Of a stretch of 64,000 nucleotides of DNA, positions 9,975 to 19,250 are shown in pieces (position 1 is the stretch's first letter; each line of letters begins with the position of its first letter). The stretch comes from Ramlibacter sp. (GTDB taxonomy: Bacteria > Pseudomonadota > Gammaproteobacteria > Burkholderiales > Burkholderiaceae_C), in the NCBI GenBank assembly GCA_028292245.1, contig JAQGMS010000079.1:39540-103539 (forward strand). Direction: 5' to 3'. Below the pieces are notes generated by a model. It ran no database searches. It was given only the letters and a program-made list of their open reading frames with translations, and was not told where the DNA came from. The translations under genes and the position numbers were made by a program.

Positions 9975-10810
9975 AGCTCTTGCGTCACGGCCCGGTGGGC
10001 CAGGAAAAACCAGGCGCGCTGGACGCCGAGGGCCAGGCGCGCGATCTGTCGTTGCTGGTCCCGGATTTCACGCCCGATTGGCTGTCACCGGCAAAGCTGC
10101 AAGCCTTGGCGGCGATCGATCTGTCGCGCATGCCGCGCGTGCCGAAGGGCGCGCGCTTGGGCGCGCCGTTGGCGAGGACTCGGCAGTTCGTCGCCATCGG
10201 CCTGAACTACCGCAAGCACGCCCAGGAATCCGGGATGGAGATTCCGAAGGAGCCGGTGGTGTTCACCAAGGCGCTGACGTCCATCGCGGGGCCGAACGAC
10301 GACGTGGAGTTGCCGACAGGATCGGAGGCCGGTGACTGGGAGATCGAACTCGCGGTGGTCATCGGCACGCAGGCCAAGAGGGTTTCGGCCGCACAGGCGC
10401 TGGCCCACGTGGCCGGCTATTGCCTGGCCAACGATGTGTCCGAGCGCGACTGGCAGATCAAGCGCAACGGCCAATGGGGCAAAGGCAAGAGCTTCGACGG
10501 CTTCGGCCCGATCGGTCCCTGGCTGGTGACCTGCGACGAATTGCCGGACCCGCAAGACGTCCCCCTGGAACTTGCGGTCAATGGCGAGACGCGGCAACGC
10601 AGCAGCACGGCGGACATGATCTTCCCGGTGGCGCAGATCGTCTCGTATCTCAGCGAGTTCATGACCTTGCTTCCCGGCGACGTGATCATCACCGGAACGC
10701 CGGAGGGCGTCGGCCTGGGAATGAAGCCGGCGCCGCAGTACCTCCGCCGCGGCGATGTGATGACGCTCAGTGCCGGGCCGCTGGGCACGCAGCGCCAGCA
10801 GGTCATCTGA
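9971..10810 (+). CDS. Fumarylacetoacetate hydrolase (FAH) family protein
   Basis: AIGLNYRKHAQESG, DWEIELAVVIG, SFDGFGPIGPWLVT, GDVIITGTPEGVGLG; ATGA overlap with cupin gene. Confidence 0.93.
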   Translation: MKLLRHGPVGQEKPGALDAEGQARDLSLLVPDFTPDWLSPAKLQALAAIDLSRMPRVPKGARLGAPLARTRQFVAIGLNYRKHAQESGMEIPKEPVVFTKALTSIAGPNDDVELPTGSEAGDWEIELAVVIGTQAKRVSAAQALAHVAGYCLANDVSERDWQIKRNGQWGKGKSFDGFGPIGPWLVTCDELPDPQDVPLELAVNGETRQRSSTADMIFPVAQIVSYLSEFMTLLPGDVIITGTPEGVGLGMKPAPQYLRRGDVMTLSAGPLGTQRQQVI

Positions 10811-10824
10811 GAAAGGGGAACGAC

Positions 10825-11754
10825 ATGACGACTGCCGAAGTTCTCGCGGTGCACTCCGTCGACGAGTTTGTCTTTTGCGTGCCCGACCTGGAACAAGCGC
10901 GCCACTTCTACACGAGCTTCGGCCTGGACGTGCGCGACGAAGACGGCGCACTGGCGCTGTACACGTACGGGCATCCGCACCGGTGGGCGCGGGTCCTGCC
11001 CGGGGCGGGCAAGCGCATCCTGTGGTTGAGCCTGGGCATTCATGCGCAGGATCTGGAGCGCTTCGAACGGTTGTTCGCCCAGCGCAACATCGCGGCCATC
11101 GATCCGCCGGGCGGCGCGGATCGTGCCGGGCTCTGGATCCTGGGGCCGGATGGCCTGCCGCTTCAATTGCGTGTCGCCGACAAATCGTCTCCATCGCGGC
11201 CGGGGCCGCGAGAGGCCGGCTCCGAATGCCGCAACGCGGGGCGCGCGCCCAGCCGAGGCAAGGCACAGGCGGTGCGACCGCTCTACCTGTCGCATATCCT
11301 GCTGTTCAGCGCCGACGTGGACAGCGCCCGCGCGTTCTATGAAGGCGTGCTCGGCCTGCGCTTGTCCGACAAGAGCGGCAGCGTGATCGCCTTCCTGCAC
11401 AGTCCGCATGGCAGCGACCACCATCTGATCGCCCTGGCCAAGTCGGCGGGGCTCGGGCTTCATCACAGCAGCTGGTGCGTTCCCTCTATCGACGCCGTCG
11501 GCCTCGGCTCCGACCAGATGACGCTCGCCGGCTACAGCCGGGGCTGGGGCGTCGGCCGGCATGTGCTGGGCTCCAATTACTTTCGCTATGTCCGCGACCC
11601 CTGGGGCAGCTACGCGGAGTACTCCTACGACATCGACTTCGTGCAGGCCGGCGACGCGTGGCCGGCGGCCGATCACCCCCCCGAAGATTCGCTCTATGTC
11701 TGGGGCCCGTCGCTGCCCGAGGACTTCATCTCCAACTACGAGATTCACACGTGA
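10825..11754 (+). CDS. Two-domain VOC/extradiol (type I) ring-cleavage dioxygenase
   Basis: C-terminal VOC domain retains candidate H...H...E ligands (LSHILLF, GLHHSSW, YAEYSYD). Confidence 0.82.
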   Translation: MTTAEVLAVHSVDEFVFCVPDLEQARHFYTSFGLDVRDEDGALALYTYGHPHRWARVLPGAGKRILWLSLGIHAQDLERFERLFAQRNIAAIDPPGGADRAGLWILGPDGLPLQLRVADKSSPSRPGPREAGSECRNAGRAPSRGKAQAVRPLYLSHILLFSADVDSARAFYEGVLGLRLSDKSGSVIAFLHSPHGSDHHLIALAKSAGLGLHHSSWCVPSIDAVGLGSDQMTLAGYSRGWGVGRHVLGSNYFRYVRDPWGSYAEYSYDIDFVQAGDAWPAADHPPEDSLYVWGPSLPEDFISNYEIHT

Positions 11755-11800
11755 GCGGCACGGGGGCCTGAACATCCCATCGCGGTAGACTCGATGGCTT

Positions 11801-13036
11801 GTGAACCCCCAAGCCGACCAACTCTGGCGGGGGCCCCGCTGGGCCCTCGCCGTCCTGCTGTCCCTGCTGGGCATGCTGGGGCCCTTCTCGATCGACACCT
11901 ACATCCCGGCTTTCTCGGGAATCGGCAGCGCGCTGGGCGCCACGCCGGTGCAGATGCAGCAGACACTGTCGGCCTACCTGTTCGGTTTCGCCTTCATGAA
12001 CCTGTTTCACGGCGCGCTGGCCGACAGCTTCGGGCGCCGGCCGGTGGTGCTGTGGGGCATGGCGGTGTTCACCCTGGCATCCGCGGGCTGCGCGCTGTCG
12101 CAGAGCATCAGCCAACTGGTGTTCTTCCGGGGGCTGCAAGGCCTGTCGACGGGGGCCGGTATCGTGGTGTCGCGCGCCATCATCCGCGACATGTTCCCGC
12201 CGGCACAGGCGCAGAAGGTGATGAGCCAGGTCACGATCTACTTCGGCGTCGCCCCGGCCATCGCTCCCATCGTCGGTGGCTGGCTGTTCGTGCACCTGGG
12301 TTGGCACAGCATCTTCTGGTTCCTGACCGGCGTGGGCGTCGTGCTGTGGACCGCCAATTTCCGGCTGCTGCCCGAGACCCTTTATGAGGACCACCGGCAG
12401 CCCTTCAATGTGCGCAACCTGATGCAGGGCTATTGGCAACTGAGTTCGAACCCGCGCTTCCTGCTGCTGGCGTTGGCCAGCGGGGTGCCGTTCAATGGGA
12501 TGTTTCTCTACGTGTTGTGCGCGCCGGCGTTCCTGGGTGAGCACCTGGGCCTGGCGCCCACGCAGTTCTTCTGGTTCTTCCTGTTGACCATCGCGGGCAT
12601 CATGGGCGGGGCCTGGGCCAGCGGGCGGCTGGCGGGCCGGATCACGCCGCGGCGGCAGATCCGCTACGGCTTCACGATCATGGTGGTGGTGTCGCTGGTC
12701 AACGTGCTCGCGAATTTCACATTCACGCCGACCGCAAGCTGGGCACTGCTGCCGATCGCGGTGTTCGCGTTCGGCTGGGCACTGATGGTGCCGGTGGTCA
12801 CGCTGCTGGTGCTCGATCTCTACCCGGAGCGGCGCGGCATGTCGTCGTCGCTGCAGGCCGTGATCGGCTCGACTGCCAACGGCCTGGTGGCCGGGGCGGT
12901 GGCGCCGCTGGTGATGCACTCCACGCGCGCGATCGCGGCCACCTCATTGCTGATGATGGCCGTCGGATTGCTGGCGTGGATTTACGTGCACCGCCGCTGG
13001 CCGGATACCGGCCGGGCGATCTCCGCGGCGGCCTAG
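11801..13036 (+). CDS. MFS transporter, Bcr/CflA drug-efflux family
   Basis: GPFSIDTYIPAFSGIGSALGATPVQMQQTLSAYLFGFAFMNLFHGALADSFGRRPVV; GTG start. Confidence 0.9.
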   Translation: MNPQADQLWRGPRWALAVLLSLLGMLGPFSIDTYIPAFSGIGSALGATPVQMQQTLSAYLFGFAFMNLFHGALADSFGRRPVVLWGMAVFTLASAGCALSQSISQLVFFRGLQGLSTGAGIVVSRAIIRDMFPPAQAQKVMSQVTIYFGVAPAIAPIVGGWLFVHLGWHSIFWFLTGVGVVLWTANFRLLPETLYEDHRQPFNVRNLMQGYWQLSSNPRFLLLALASGVPFNGMFLYVLCAPAFLGEHLGLAPTQFFWFFLLTIAGIMGGAWASGRLAGRITPRRQIRYGFTIMVVVSLVNVLANFTFTPTASWALLPIAVFAFGWALMVPVVTLLVLDLYPERRGMSSSLQAVIGSTANGLVAGAVAPLVMHSTRAIAATSLLMMAVGLLAWIYVHRRWPDTGRAISAAA

Positions 13037-14763
13037 TTCGCCGGCTTGTACGGGCGCTTCTTGATGTCGCGCGGCACGAACACCTTGCCGCCGTTGCCCA
13101 GCTTGGCCGGCTTGGCGAACGAAGAAGGCGCACGCGGGGCGAAATCGCCGCGCGGCGCGAAGCCCTCACCACGGTTCGCGTAGTCGCCGAACGCGGGCTT
13201 GCGCACATAGCTCTCGTTGCTGCGGCGCTGGTCGAACCCGCGCTCTTCACGCGGGGCAAAGCCGCCGCCGAAGCCGCCCGTGCGCGGCGCGCCGCCGAAC
13301 TTGCGGTCGCGCGAGTGGTGCTCGCGGTTGCCGCGGCCGGCGAAGTCGCCGCCCGGACGGCCCTGCGGGGCGCGCTGTTGCGGCTCCAGGCCGGGGATGG
13401 TTTCGGCCTTGAACGGCTGCTTGGTGTAGCCCTCGATGTCGAAGATCTTGCGGCGGTCGCGGAACTCGGCGAACGTGACGGCCAGGCCGTCGCGGCCGGC
13501 GCGGCCGGTGCGGCCGATGCGGTGCGTATAGTCCTCGGCCTTCATCGGCAAGCCGTAGTTGAAGACGTGGGTGATGGTGGGCACGTCGATGCCGCGCGCG
13601 GCGACGTCGGTGGCCACCAGCACCTGGACCTGGCCCTGGCGCAGCGCCATCAGCCGGCGGTTGCGCAGGCCCTGGCTCAAAGCGCCGTGCAGCGCCACGG
13701 CATCGAAGCCGGCTTGTTGCAGGTCGTTGGCGAGGCCGTCGCACTCGATCTGCGTGCTGGCGAACACGATGGCCTGGTTGATCGTCGTATCGCGCAGCCA
13801 GTGGTCCAGCAATTTGCGCTTGTGCTGGGCGCTATCGGCCCAGAACAGCACTTGCTTGATGTTGACGTGCTTTTCCTGCGGGTTGTCGATCTGGATCTTG
13901 CGCGGCTGGCGCATCACGCGCGCGGCCAATTGCTGGATGCGCGGCGCGAAGGTGGCGCTGAACATCATGGTCTGCTTGCGCTCGATGGTGAGCTTGTTCA
14001 CTTCGGCCAGGTCGTCGGCGAAGCCGAGGTCCAGCATGCGGTCGCCTTCGTCGACGACCAGGAACTGAACCTTGTCCAACTTGATCTGCATCGAGCGCTG
14101 CAGGTCCAGCAGGCGGCCCGGCGTGGCAACCACGAGGTCGGCGTTCTGCAGCTTGGCGATTTGCAATTGGTAGGGCATGCCGCCCACCACGCTGGCGACG
14201 CGCAGGCCGCGGCAATGCTTGACCAGGTCGATCGCGTCATGCGCCACCTGCTGCGCGAGTTCGCGCGTCGGGCACAGGATCAGCGCGCCGGGCGTGGCGG
14301 CCTTGAAGTTGCGCGAGCTGGTCGGGTCCTTGCGCTTGGGGCGCTTGGGAGCGGGCTCGCCCTTGGCGGCGGCTTCTGCGGTGGCACGTTCGAAATCGGC
14401 GCGCTCCTTGGCTTCGGCGTCGGCCTGCTGCTTGAGCAGGGTGTGCAGCACCGGCAGCAGGAAGGCCGCGGTCTTGCCGCTGCCGGTCTGGCTGGAAACC
14501 ATCAGGTCGATGTAGCCGGCGGCTTCGTCATCCGAAGGCAGGGCCAGGGGAATGGTCTGTTCCTGTACGGGCGTCGGCTGGGTGAAGCCCAGGTCTTCCA
14601 CGGCGCGCAGCAGTTCGGGCGCGAGTCCCATCTTGAGGAAGCCGTTGGGCACGGCGGGTACGAACGCCGGCACGCTGTCCACGGCGGTGTCCAGCCCGAT
14701 GGGCGCGGCGATGAAAGATTCGGCAGGCGAAAAGTCGCCCTGCACTTCAAAAGTGTCGGTCAT
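13033..14763 (-). CDS. DEAD-box-type ATP-dependent RNA helicase (RhlE-like) with basic C-terminal tail
   Basis: SSQTGSGKT, PTRELAQQ, VVDEGDRMLDLGF, FSATF, HRIGRTGRAGRDG; RGxF-rich tail. Confidence 0.93.
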   Translation of the reverse strand: MTDTFEVQGDFSPAESFIAAPIGLDTAVDSVPAFVPAVPNGFLKMGLAPELLRAVEDLGFTQPTPVQEQTIPLALPSDDEAAGYIDLMVSSQTGSGKTAAFLLPVLHTLLKQQADAEAKERADFERATAEAAAKGEPAPKRPKRKDPTSSRNFKAATPGALILCPTRELAQQVAHDAIDLVKHCRGLRVASVVGGMPYQLQIAKLQNADLVVATPGRLLDLQRSMQIKLDKVQFLVVDEGDRMLDLGFADDLAEVNKLTIERKQTMMFSATFAPRIQQLAARVMRQPRKIQIDNPQEKHVNIKQVLFWADSAQHKRKLLDHWLRDTTINQAIVFASTQIECDGLANDLQQAGFDAVALHGALSQGLRNRRLMALRQGQVQVLVATDVAARGIDVPTITHVFNYGLPMKAEDYTHRIGRTGRAGRDGLAVTFAEFRDRRKIFDIEGYTKQPFKAETIPGLEPQQRAPQGRPGGDFAGRGNREHHSRDRKFGGAPRTGGFGGGFAPREERGFDQRRSNESYVRKPAFGDYANRGEGFAPRGDFAPRAPSSFAKPAKLGNGGKVFVPRDIKKRPYKPAN

Positions 14764-14803
14764 GAGTTACTCACACGCATTCGCCGCCAGGGGCCGGCAG
14801 CGA

Positions 14804-14840
14804 GTCGTCAATGGTTAAAAAACATCAACCATCAAACGAC
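14804..14840 (-). promoter_or_regulatory. Hairpin in the leader of the helicase gene
   Basis: gtcgtcaatggtt-aaaaaacatc-aaccatcaaacgac inverted repeat 41 nt upstream of the start codon. Confidence 0.45.
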
Positions 14841-15007
14841 TGTCAGGCCCGAAGGCTCTGGTGGTTCGCAGCGCTTTGGGGCGCTGTATCAACATTCGTT
14901 GAATGAACCGAGTGTGAAGGGAGATGCACGAGGGCCGCCTATGCAGCCAAGCCCATGATTGTCGCACATTCAGGGTTTTCCCGCAAGAGGCGGGATGGGA
15001 GCCGGAC

Positions 15008-15613
15008 TCAAGGCCGGGTTGACGGCTCAGCCGCTGTCAGCCTGAGGAAGAGCTCACGGTAGTGTGCAAGCTCGTCGATCGACTCGTGCACATCCGCCAG
15101 GGCCGTGTGCTTCTGCTGCTTCTTGAATGAGGCGTAGATATCGGGCCGCCAGCGCTTGGCCAGCTCCTTCAGCGTGCTCACGTCTACATTGCGGTAGTGG
15201 AAGAAAGCTTCGAGCTTGGGCATGTACTTGACCAGGAAGCGCCGGTCCTGGCTGATGCTGTTGCCGCACATGGGCGTCGAGCCCTTGGGCGCGTACTGCG
15301 CCACGAATTCAAGGACTTGCTGCTCAGCCTGCGCTTCGGTGATGAACGAGGCCTTGACCTTGTCGACCAAGCCGCTGCGGCCATGGGTGCCCTTGTTCCA
15401 GGCATCCATCTTGTCCAACTGCGCGTCGGTCTGGTGTATGACCAGTACCGGGCCTTCAATGCGCGGGGTAAGGTCCCGGCCGGTGACGATCACCGCGATC
15501 TCGATGAGGCGGTCCACTTCGGGATCGAGCCCTGTCATTTCGCAGTCCAGCCAGATCAGGTTCTGGTCGCTCTTGCCCAATGCGGCGGGGGTTACGGAAA
15601 CGGTTTCTGACAT
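15008..15613 (-). CDS. orn: Oligoribonuclease
   Basis: [56 protein letters not shown]. Confidence 0.97.
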   Translation of the reverse strand: MSETVSVTPAALGKSDQNLIWLDCEMTGLDPEVDRLIEIAVIVTGRDLTPRIEGPVLVIHQTDAQLDKMDAWNKGTHGRSGLVDKVKASFITEAQAEQQVLEFVAQYAPKGSTPMCGNSISQDRRFLVKYMPKLEAFFHYRNVDVSTLKELAKRWRPDIYASFKKQQKHTALADVHESIDELAHYRELFLRLTAAEPSTRP

Positions 15614-15648
15614 CTTGCGATTGTCGCCGATGGCCTAAACTGGCGTGA

Positions 15649-16905
15649 ATGGCTGCCTCTTACATATTGACCCTGGCGTTCGCCGGTTTCCTGCTCGCCG
15701 GAATGGCGGTGAAGTTCTGGCTCGCATCGCGGCAAATCCGGCATGTGGCCCGGCATCGCGATGCGGTGCCGGCCGCTTTCGCGGCAACGGTACCGCTTAC
15801 CGCGCACCAGAAAGCGGCTGACTACACGATCACGAAGACCCGGTTCGGCTTGCTCGAACTGGCGTTCGGCGCCGCTGTCCTGCTCGCGTGGACACTGCTG
15901 GGCGGATTGGATGGCTTGAACCGCGCGTTGTCGGGGTGGCTGGACAACGGCATGGCCCGGCAGCTGGCCTTAATAGCCGCCTTTGCATTGATCAGCGGCG
16001 CGGTCGAATTGCCCCTGACGCTGTACCAGACTTTCGTGATCGAGGAGCGCTTCGGCTTCAACAAGATGAGCCTGAAGCTCTGGCTGGCGGACCTGCTGAA
16101 ATCGACGGTGCTGGGCGCGGCAATCGGCCTGCCCATCGCTGCGCTGATCCTTTGGCTGATGGGAGCCGCCGGCAGCCTCTGGTGGTTGTGGGCATGGGCG
16201 GTGTGGATGGGCTTCAACCTGCTGCTGCTGGTGATCTATCCGACTTTCATCGCGCCGCTGTTCAACAAGTTCAAGCCCCTCGACGACGAGACATTGAAGG
16301 CCCGCGTCACGGAGCTGATGCGCCGCTGCGGTTTTGCCGCCAAGGGGCTGTTCGTGATGGATGGCAGCAAGCGCAGCGCACATGCCAACGCCTACTTCAC
16401 CGGCTTCGGCGCGGCCAAGCGAGTAGTGTTCTATGACACCCTGCTTTCCAAGCTGTCGCCGGGTGAAGTGGATGCGGTCCTGGCGCACGAACTCGGGCAC
16501 TTCAAGCACAAGCACATCGTCAAGCGGATCGCCGGCATGTTCGCGATCAGCCTGGCCGGCTTCGCGTTGCTGGGGTGGCTGTCGACCCAGGCGTGGTTCT
16601 ACGCCGGCCTGGGTGTGCGCCCGAACCTGGGCGGCCCCAATGACGCATTGGCGCTGTTGCTGTTCCTGCTGGTGGTGCCGGTGTTTTCGTTCTTCATCTC
16701 GCCGCTGCTGGCGCGGCTTTCCCGCAAGCACGAGTTCGAGGCCGACGCCTACGCCGTGCAGCAGACCAGCGGTCAGGACCTGTCGACGGCCCTTCTCAAG
16801 CTGTATGAAGACAATGCGTCCACGCTGACGCCGGACCCGGTCTTCGTGAAGTTCTACTACTCGCATCCGCCGGCTTCCGAGCGGCTGGCGCGGATGACGT
16901 CATGA
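15649..16905 (+). CDS. M48-family (Ste24-like) membrane metallopeptidase
   Basis: VLAHELGHFKHKHIVKR zinc motif, EFEADAYAVQ, multiple TM segments. Confidence 0.94.
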   Translation: MAASYILTLAFAGFLLAGMAVKFWLASRQIRHVARHRDAVPAAFAATVPLTAHQKAADYTITKTRFGLLELAFGAAVLLAWTLLGGLDGLNRALSGWLDNGMARQLALIAAFALISGAVELPLTLYQTFVIEERFGFNKMSLKLWLADLLKSTVLGAAIGLPIAALILWLMGAAGSLWWLWAWAVWMGFNLLLLVIYPTFIAPLFNKFKPLDDETLKARVTELMRRCGFAAKGLFVMDGSKRSAHANAYFTGFGAAKRVVFYDTLLSKLSPGEVDAVLAHELGHFKHKHIVKRIAGMFAISLAGFALLGWLSTQAWFYAGLGVRPNLGGPNDALALLLFLLVVPVFSFFISPLLARLSRKHEFEADAYAVQQTSGQDLSTALLKLYEDNASTLTPDPVFVKFYYSHPPASERLARMTS

Positions 16906-17237
16906 CTACCATGCTCAAGAAGAAGGACTGGTCGCTGCTGCCGCGCCGCGCGCTCACGGCGACGGAAATCGTCACGCGGCTGTCCGCGACGAGCGGCTGG
17001 AAACTGGCCGGCGACGGCGCCGACGTCGCGATCGAGAAGACCTACACCTTCGAGAACTATTACGAGACGATCTCGTTCGTCAACGCAGTGGCCTTCATCG
17101 CGAACGCGCAGGATCATCATCCGGAGCTCTCCGTCCACTACAACCGCTGCGTGGTGCGTTTCAACACGCACGATGTCAAGGGCATTTCAGAAACCGATTT
17201 CGAGTGCGCCGCGCAGGTCGACGCGCTGCTCGCATGA
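16902..17237 (+). CDS. phhB: Pterin-4a-carbinolamine dehydratase
   Basis: YTFENYYETISFVNAVAFIANAQDHHPELSVHYNRCVVRFNTHDVKGIS. Confidence 0.92.
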   Translation: MTTMLKKKDWSLLPRRALTATEIVTRLSATSGWKLAGDGADVAIEKTYTFENYYETISFVNAVAFIANAQDHHPELSVHYNRCVVRFNTHDVKGISETDFECAAQVDALLA

Positions 17238-17249
17238 AGGCGACGCATC

Positions 17250-18173
17250 TTGGCTGAGCGCGCTGCGCTCGATCCCGGGCTGGTGGTGGCGAGCCACGGC
17301 CGCCACTTCCTCGTCGAAACACCCGAGGGTCAGCGGCTGATCTGCCATCCGCGCGGCAAGAAGAGCGCCGCCGTGGTCGGCGACCGCGTGCTCTGGCAGG
17401 GCTCGCACGACGAAGGAACGATCGAGAAGGTCGAAGCCCGCCGCAACCTGTTCTACCGGCAAGATGAAATCCGCACCAAGTCGTTTGCGGCCAACCTGGA
17501 CCAGGTGCTGATCCTCATCGCCGCGGAGCCAGAGTTCTCCGAGAGCCAGCTGGCTCGCGCGCTGATCGCGGCCGAAGCCGAACGCATCGCGCCGATCATT
17601 GCCCTGAACAAGAGCGACCTGGTCGAGCCTTTCGAGCGCGCCTGGGCCCGACTGCTGCCCTACCAGCAGATGCACTATGGCGTGCTGCCGCTGTCCCTGC
17701 GGTTGTCGGGACAGGTCGACCGTGAGCATTTGCTCAAGCACCTGGCGGGCAAGACCACGCTGGTGCTCGGCCCCTCGGGCGCCGGCAAGAGCACGCTGAT
17801 CAACCTGCTGGTGCCGGGCGCAACAGTGCTCACGGGCGAGATTTCGCAGGCCTTGAATTCGGGCAAGCACACGACCACCAGCACCACCTGGTACTGGGTC
17901 GACAAGGAGCGCACCACGGCGCTGATCGACTCGCCCGGCTTCCAGGAGTTCGGTCTGAACCACATCGAGCCGATGCAGTTGGCCGGCTGCATGCCCGATT
18001 TCAAGGCGCACATGGGGAACTGCAAGTTCTACAACTGCACGCACTTGCACGAGCCGGGCTGCGGCGTCATCGCCGCCACCGGGGAAGGCGCCGGCGACGA
18101 GCGCATCACGCCCTCGCGTTACCGCATCTACAAGGAACTGTTCGCCGAGCTGTCGCAGCCGCAGCGGTACTGA
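17250..18173 (+). CDS. rsgA: Ribosome small-subunit-dependent GTPase A
   Basis: GPSGAGKSTLINLL, circularly permuted GTPase, DSPGFQEFGL, C-terminal zinc motif CKFYNCTHLHEPGC; TTG start. Confidence 0.96.
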   Translation: MAERAALDPGLVVASHGRHFLVETPEGQRLICHPRGKKSAAVVGDRVLWQGSHDEGTIEKVEARRNLFYRQDEIRTKSFAANLDQVLILIAAEPEFSESQLARALIAAEAERIAPIIALNKSDLVEPFERAWARLLPYQQMHYGVLPLSLRLSGQVDREHLLKHLAGKTTLVLGPSGAGKSTLINLLVPGATVLTGEISQALNSGKHTTTSTTWYWVDKERTTALIDSPGFQEFGLNHIEPMQLAGCMPDFKAHMGNCKFYNCTHLHEPGCGVIAATGEGAGDERITPSRYRIYKELFAELSQPQRY

Positions 18174-19247
18174 CTAGTCCGCCGGGATCAGCAGCCGCAG
18201 CGCATTCACCAGCGCATCGCATTGCACCGGCGTGCCGACGCTGATGCGCAGGTACTGGGCAATGCGCGGCTGGCTGAAATGGCGCACCAGCACGCCGTGC
18301 TCGCGCAGGCGGGCCGCAAGCGCGGCCGCATCCTGTTTCGGATGCCGCGCGAATACGAAATTGGCGCTCGACGGCAACACGTCGAAGCCCAGCCGCCACA
18401 TCTGCACAGTGAGTTCATCGCGGCTTCGCATCACGGTTTGCCGTGTCTGCTCGAAGTGTTCGCGGTCTTCATAAGCAGCTACCGCGCCGGCCACCGCCAG
18501 GCGATCGAGCGGATATGAGTTGAAGCTGTTCTTCACGCGCTCAAGGGCTTCGATCAGGTGCCGCTGACCCACCGCAAAGCCGACCCGAAGGCCCGCCAAC
18601 GAACGGGACTTCGACAAGGTCTGGACCACCAGCAGGTTCGGATAGCGGTCGACGAGCGGGATCGCGCTTTCCGCGCCGAAATCCACATAGGCCTCATCGA
18701 CCAGCACCACGCAATCGGGCTGGCTTTGCAGCAATTGCTCCACCGCGGTCAAGGGCAATGCACTGCCGGTGGGCGCGTTCGGGTTGGCAATCACCACACC
18801 ACCGGCTCGGCGGCCCCGGTAGCCAGCGACGTCGATCTGGAGCGCCTCGTCGACGGCAAGCAACTGCGCCTGGATGCCGTACAGCTGGCAATACACCCGG
18901 TAGAAGCTGTACGTCACGTCCGGCATCAACAACGGCCGGTCCTGCTGGAAAAAGGCGAAGAAGGAATGGGCCAGCACTTCGTCAGATCCGTTGCCGGGAA
19001 ATACCTGGCCGGGGTCGATGCCGTGATAGTCCGCGATCGTTTCGCGCAGGATCGTGGACTCGGGGTCGGGATAGAGCTCGAGGCCCTTGCTTGCCGCGTC
19101 GGCAATGGCCGCCGTCACTCGCGGCGACGGCGGGTATGGATTCTCGTTGGTGTTGAGCTTGACCAGGTTGGCGATTCGCGGCTGCTCGCCCGGAACGTAA
19201 GGCACCAGCTCGCGCACGCGCGGGCTCCAGAAGGCTCGCCCGCTCAT
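18174..19247 (-). CDS. hisC: Histidinol-phosphate aminotransferase
   Basis: [45 protein letters not shown]-lysine motif. Confidence 0.94.
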   Translation of the reverse strand: MSGRAFWSPRVRELVPYVPGEQPRIANLVKLNTNENPYPPSPRVTAAIADAASKGLELYPDPESTILRETIADYHGIDPGQVFPGNGSDEVLAHSFFAFFQQDRPLLMPDVTYSFYRVYCQLYGIQAQLLAVDEALQIDVAGYRGRRAGGVVIANPNAPTGSALPLTAVEQLLQSQPDCVVLVDEAYVDFGAESAIPLVDRYPNLLVVQTLSKSRSLAGLRVGFAVGQRHLIEALERVKNSFNSYPLDRLAVAGAVAAYEDREHFEQTRQTVMRSRDELTVQMWRLGFDVLPSSANFVFARHPKQDAAALAARLREHGVLVRHFSQPRIAQYLRISVGTPVQCDALVNALRLLIPAD

Positions 19248-19250
19248 CGG

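Noticed and set aside
12976-14958. 660-aa plus-strand ORF
   Set aside because: Antisense shadow of the helicase gene; no family motif.
14984-14998. TCCCGC-CTCT-TGCGGGA hairpin after orn as a terminator
   Set aside because: Short stem and no U-tract on either strand; not reported as a terminator.
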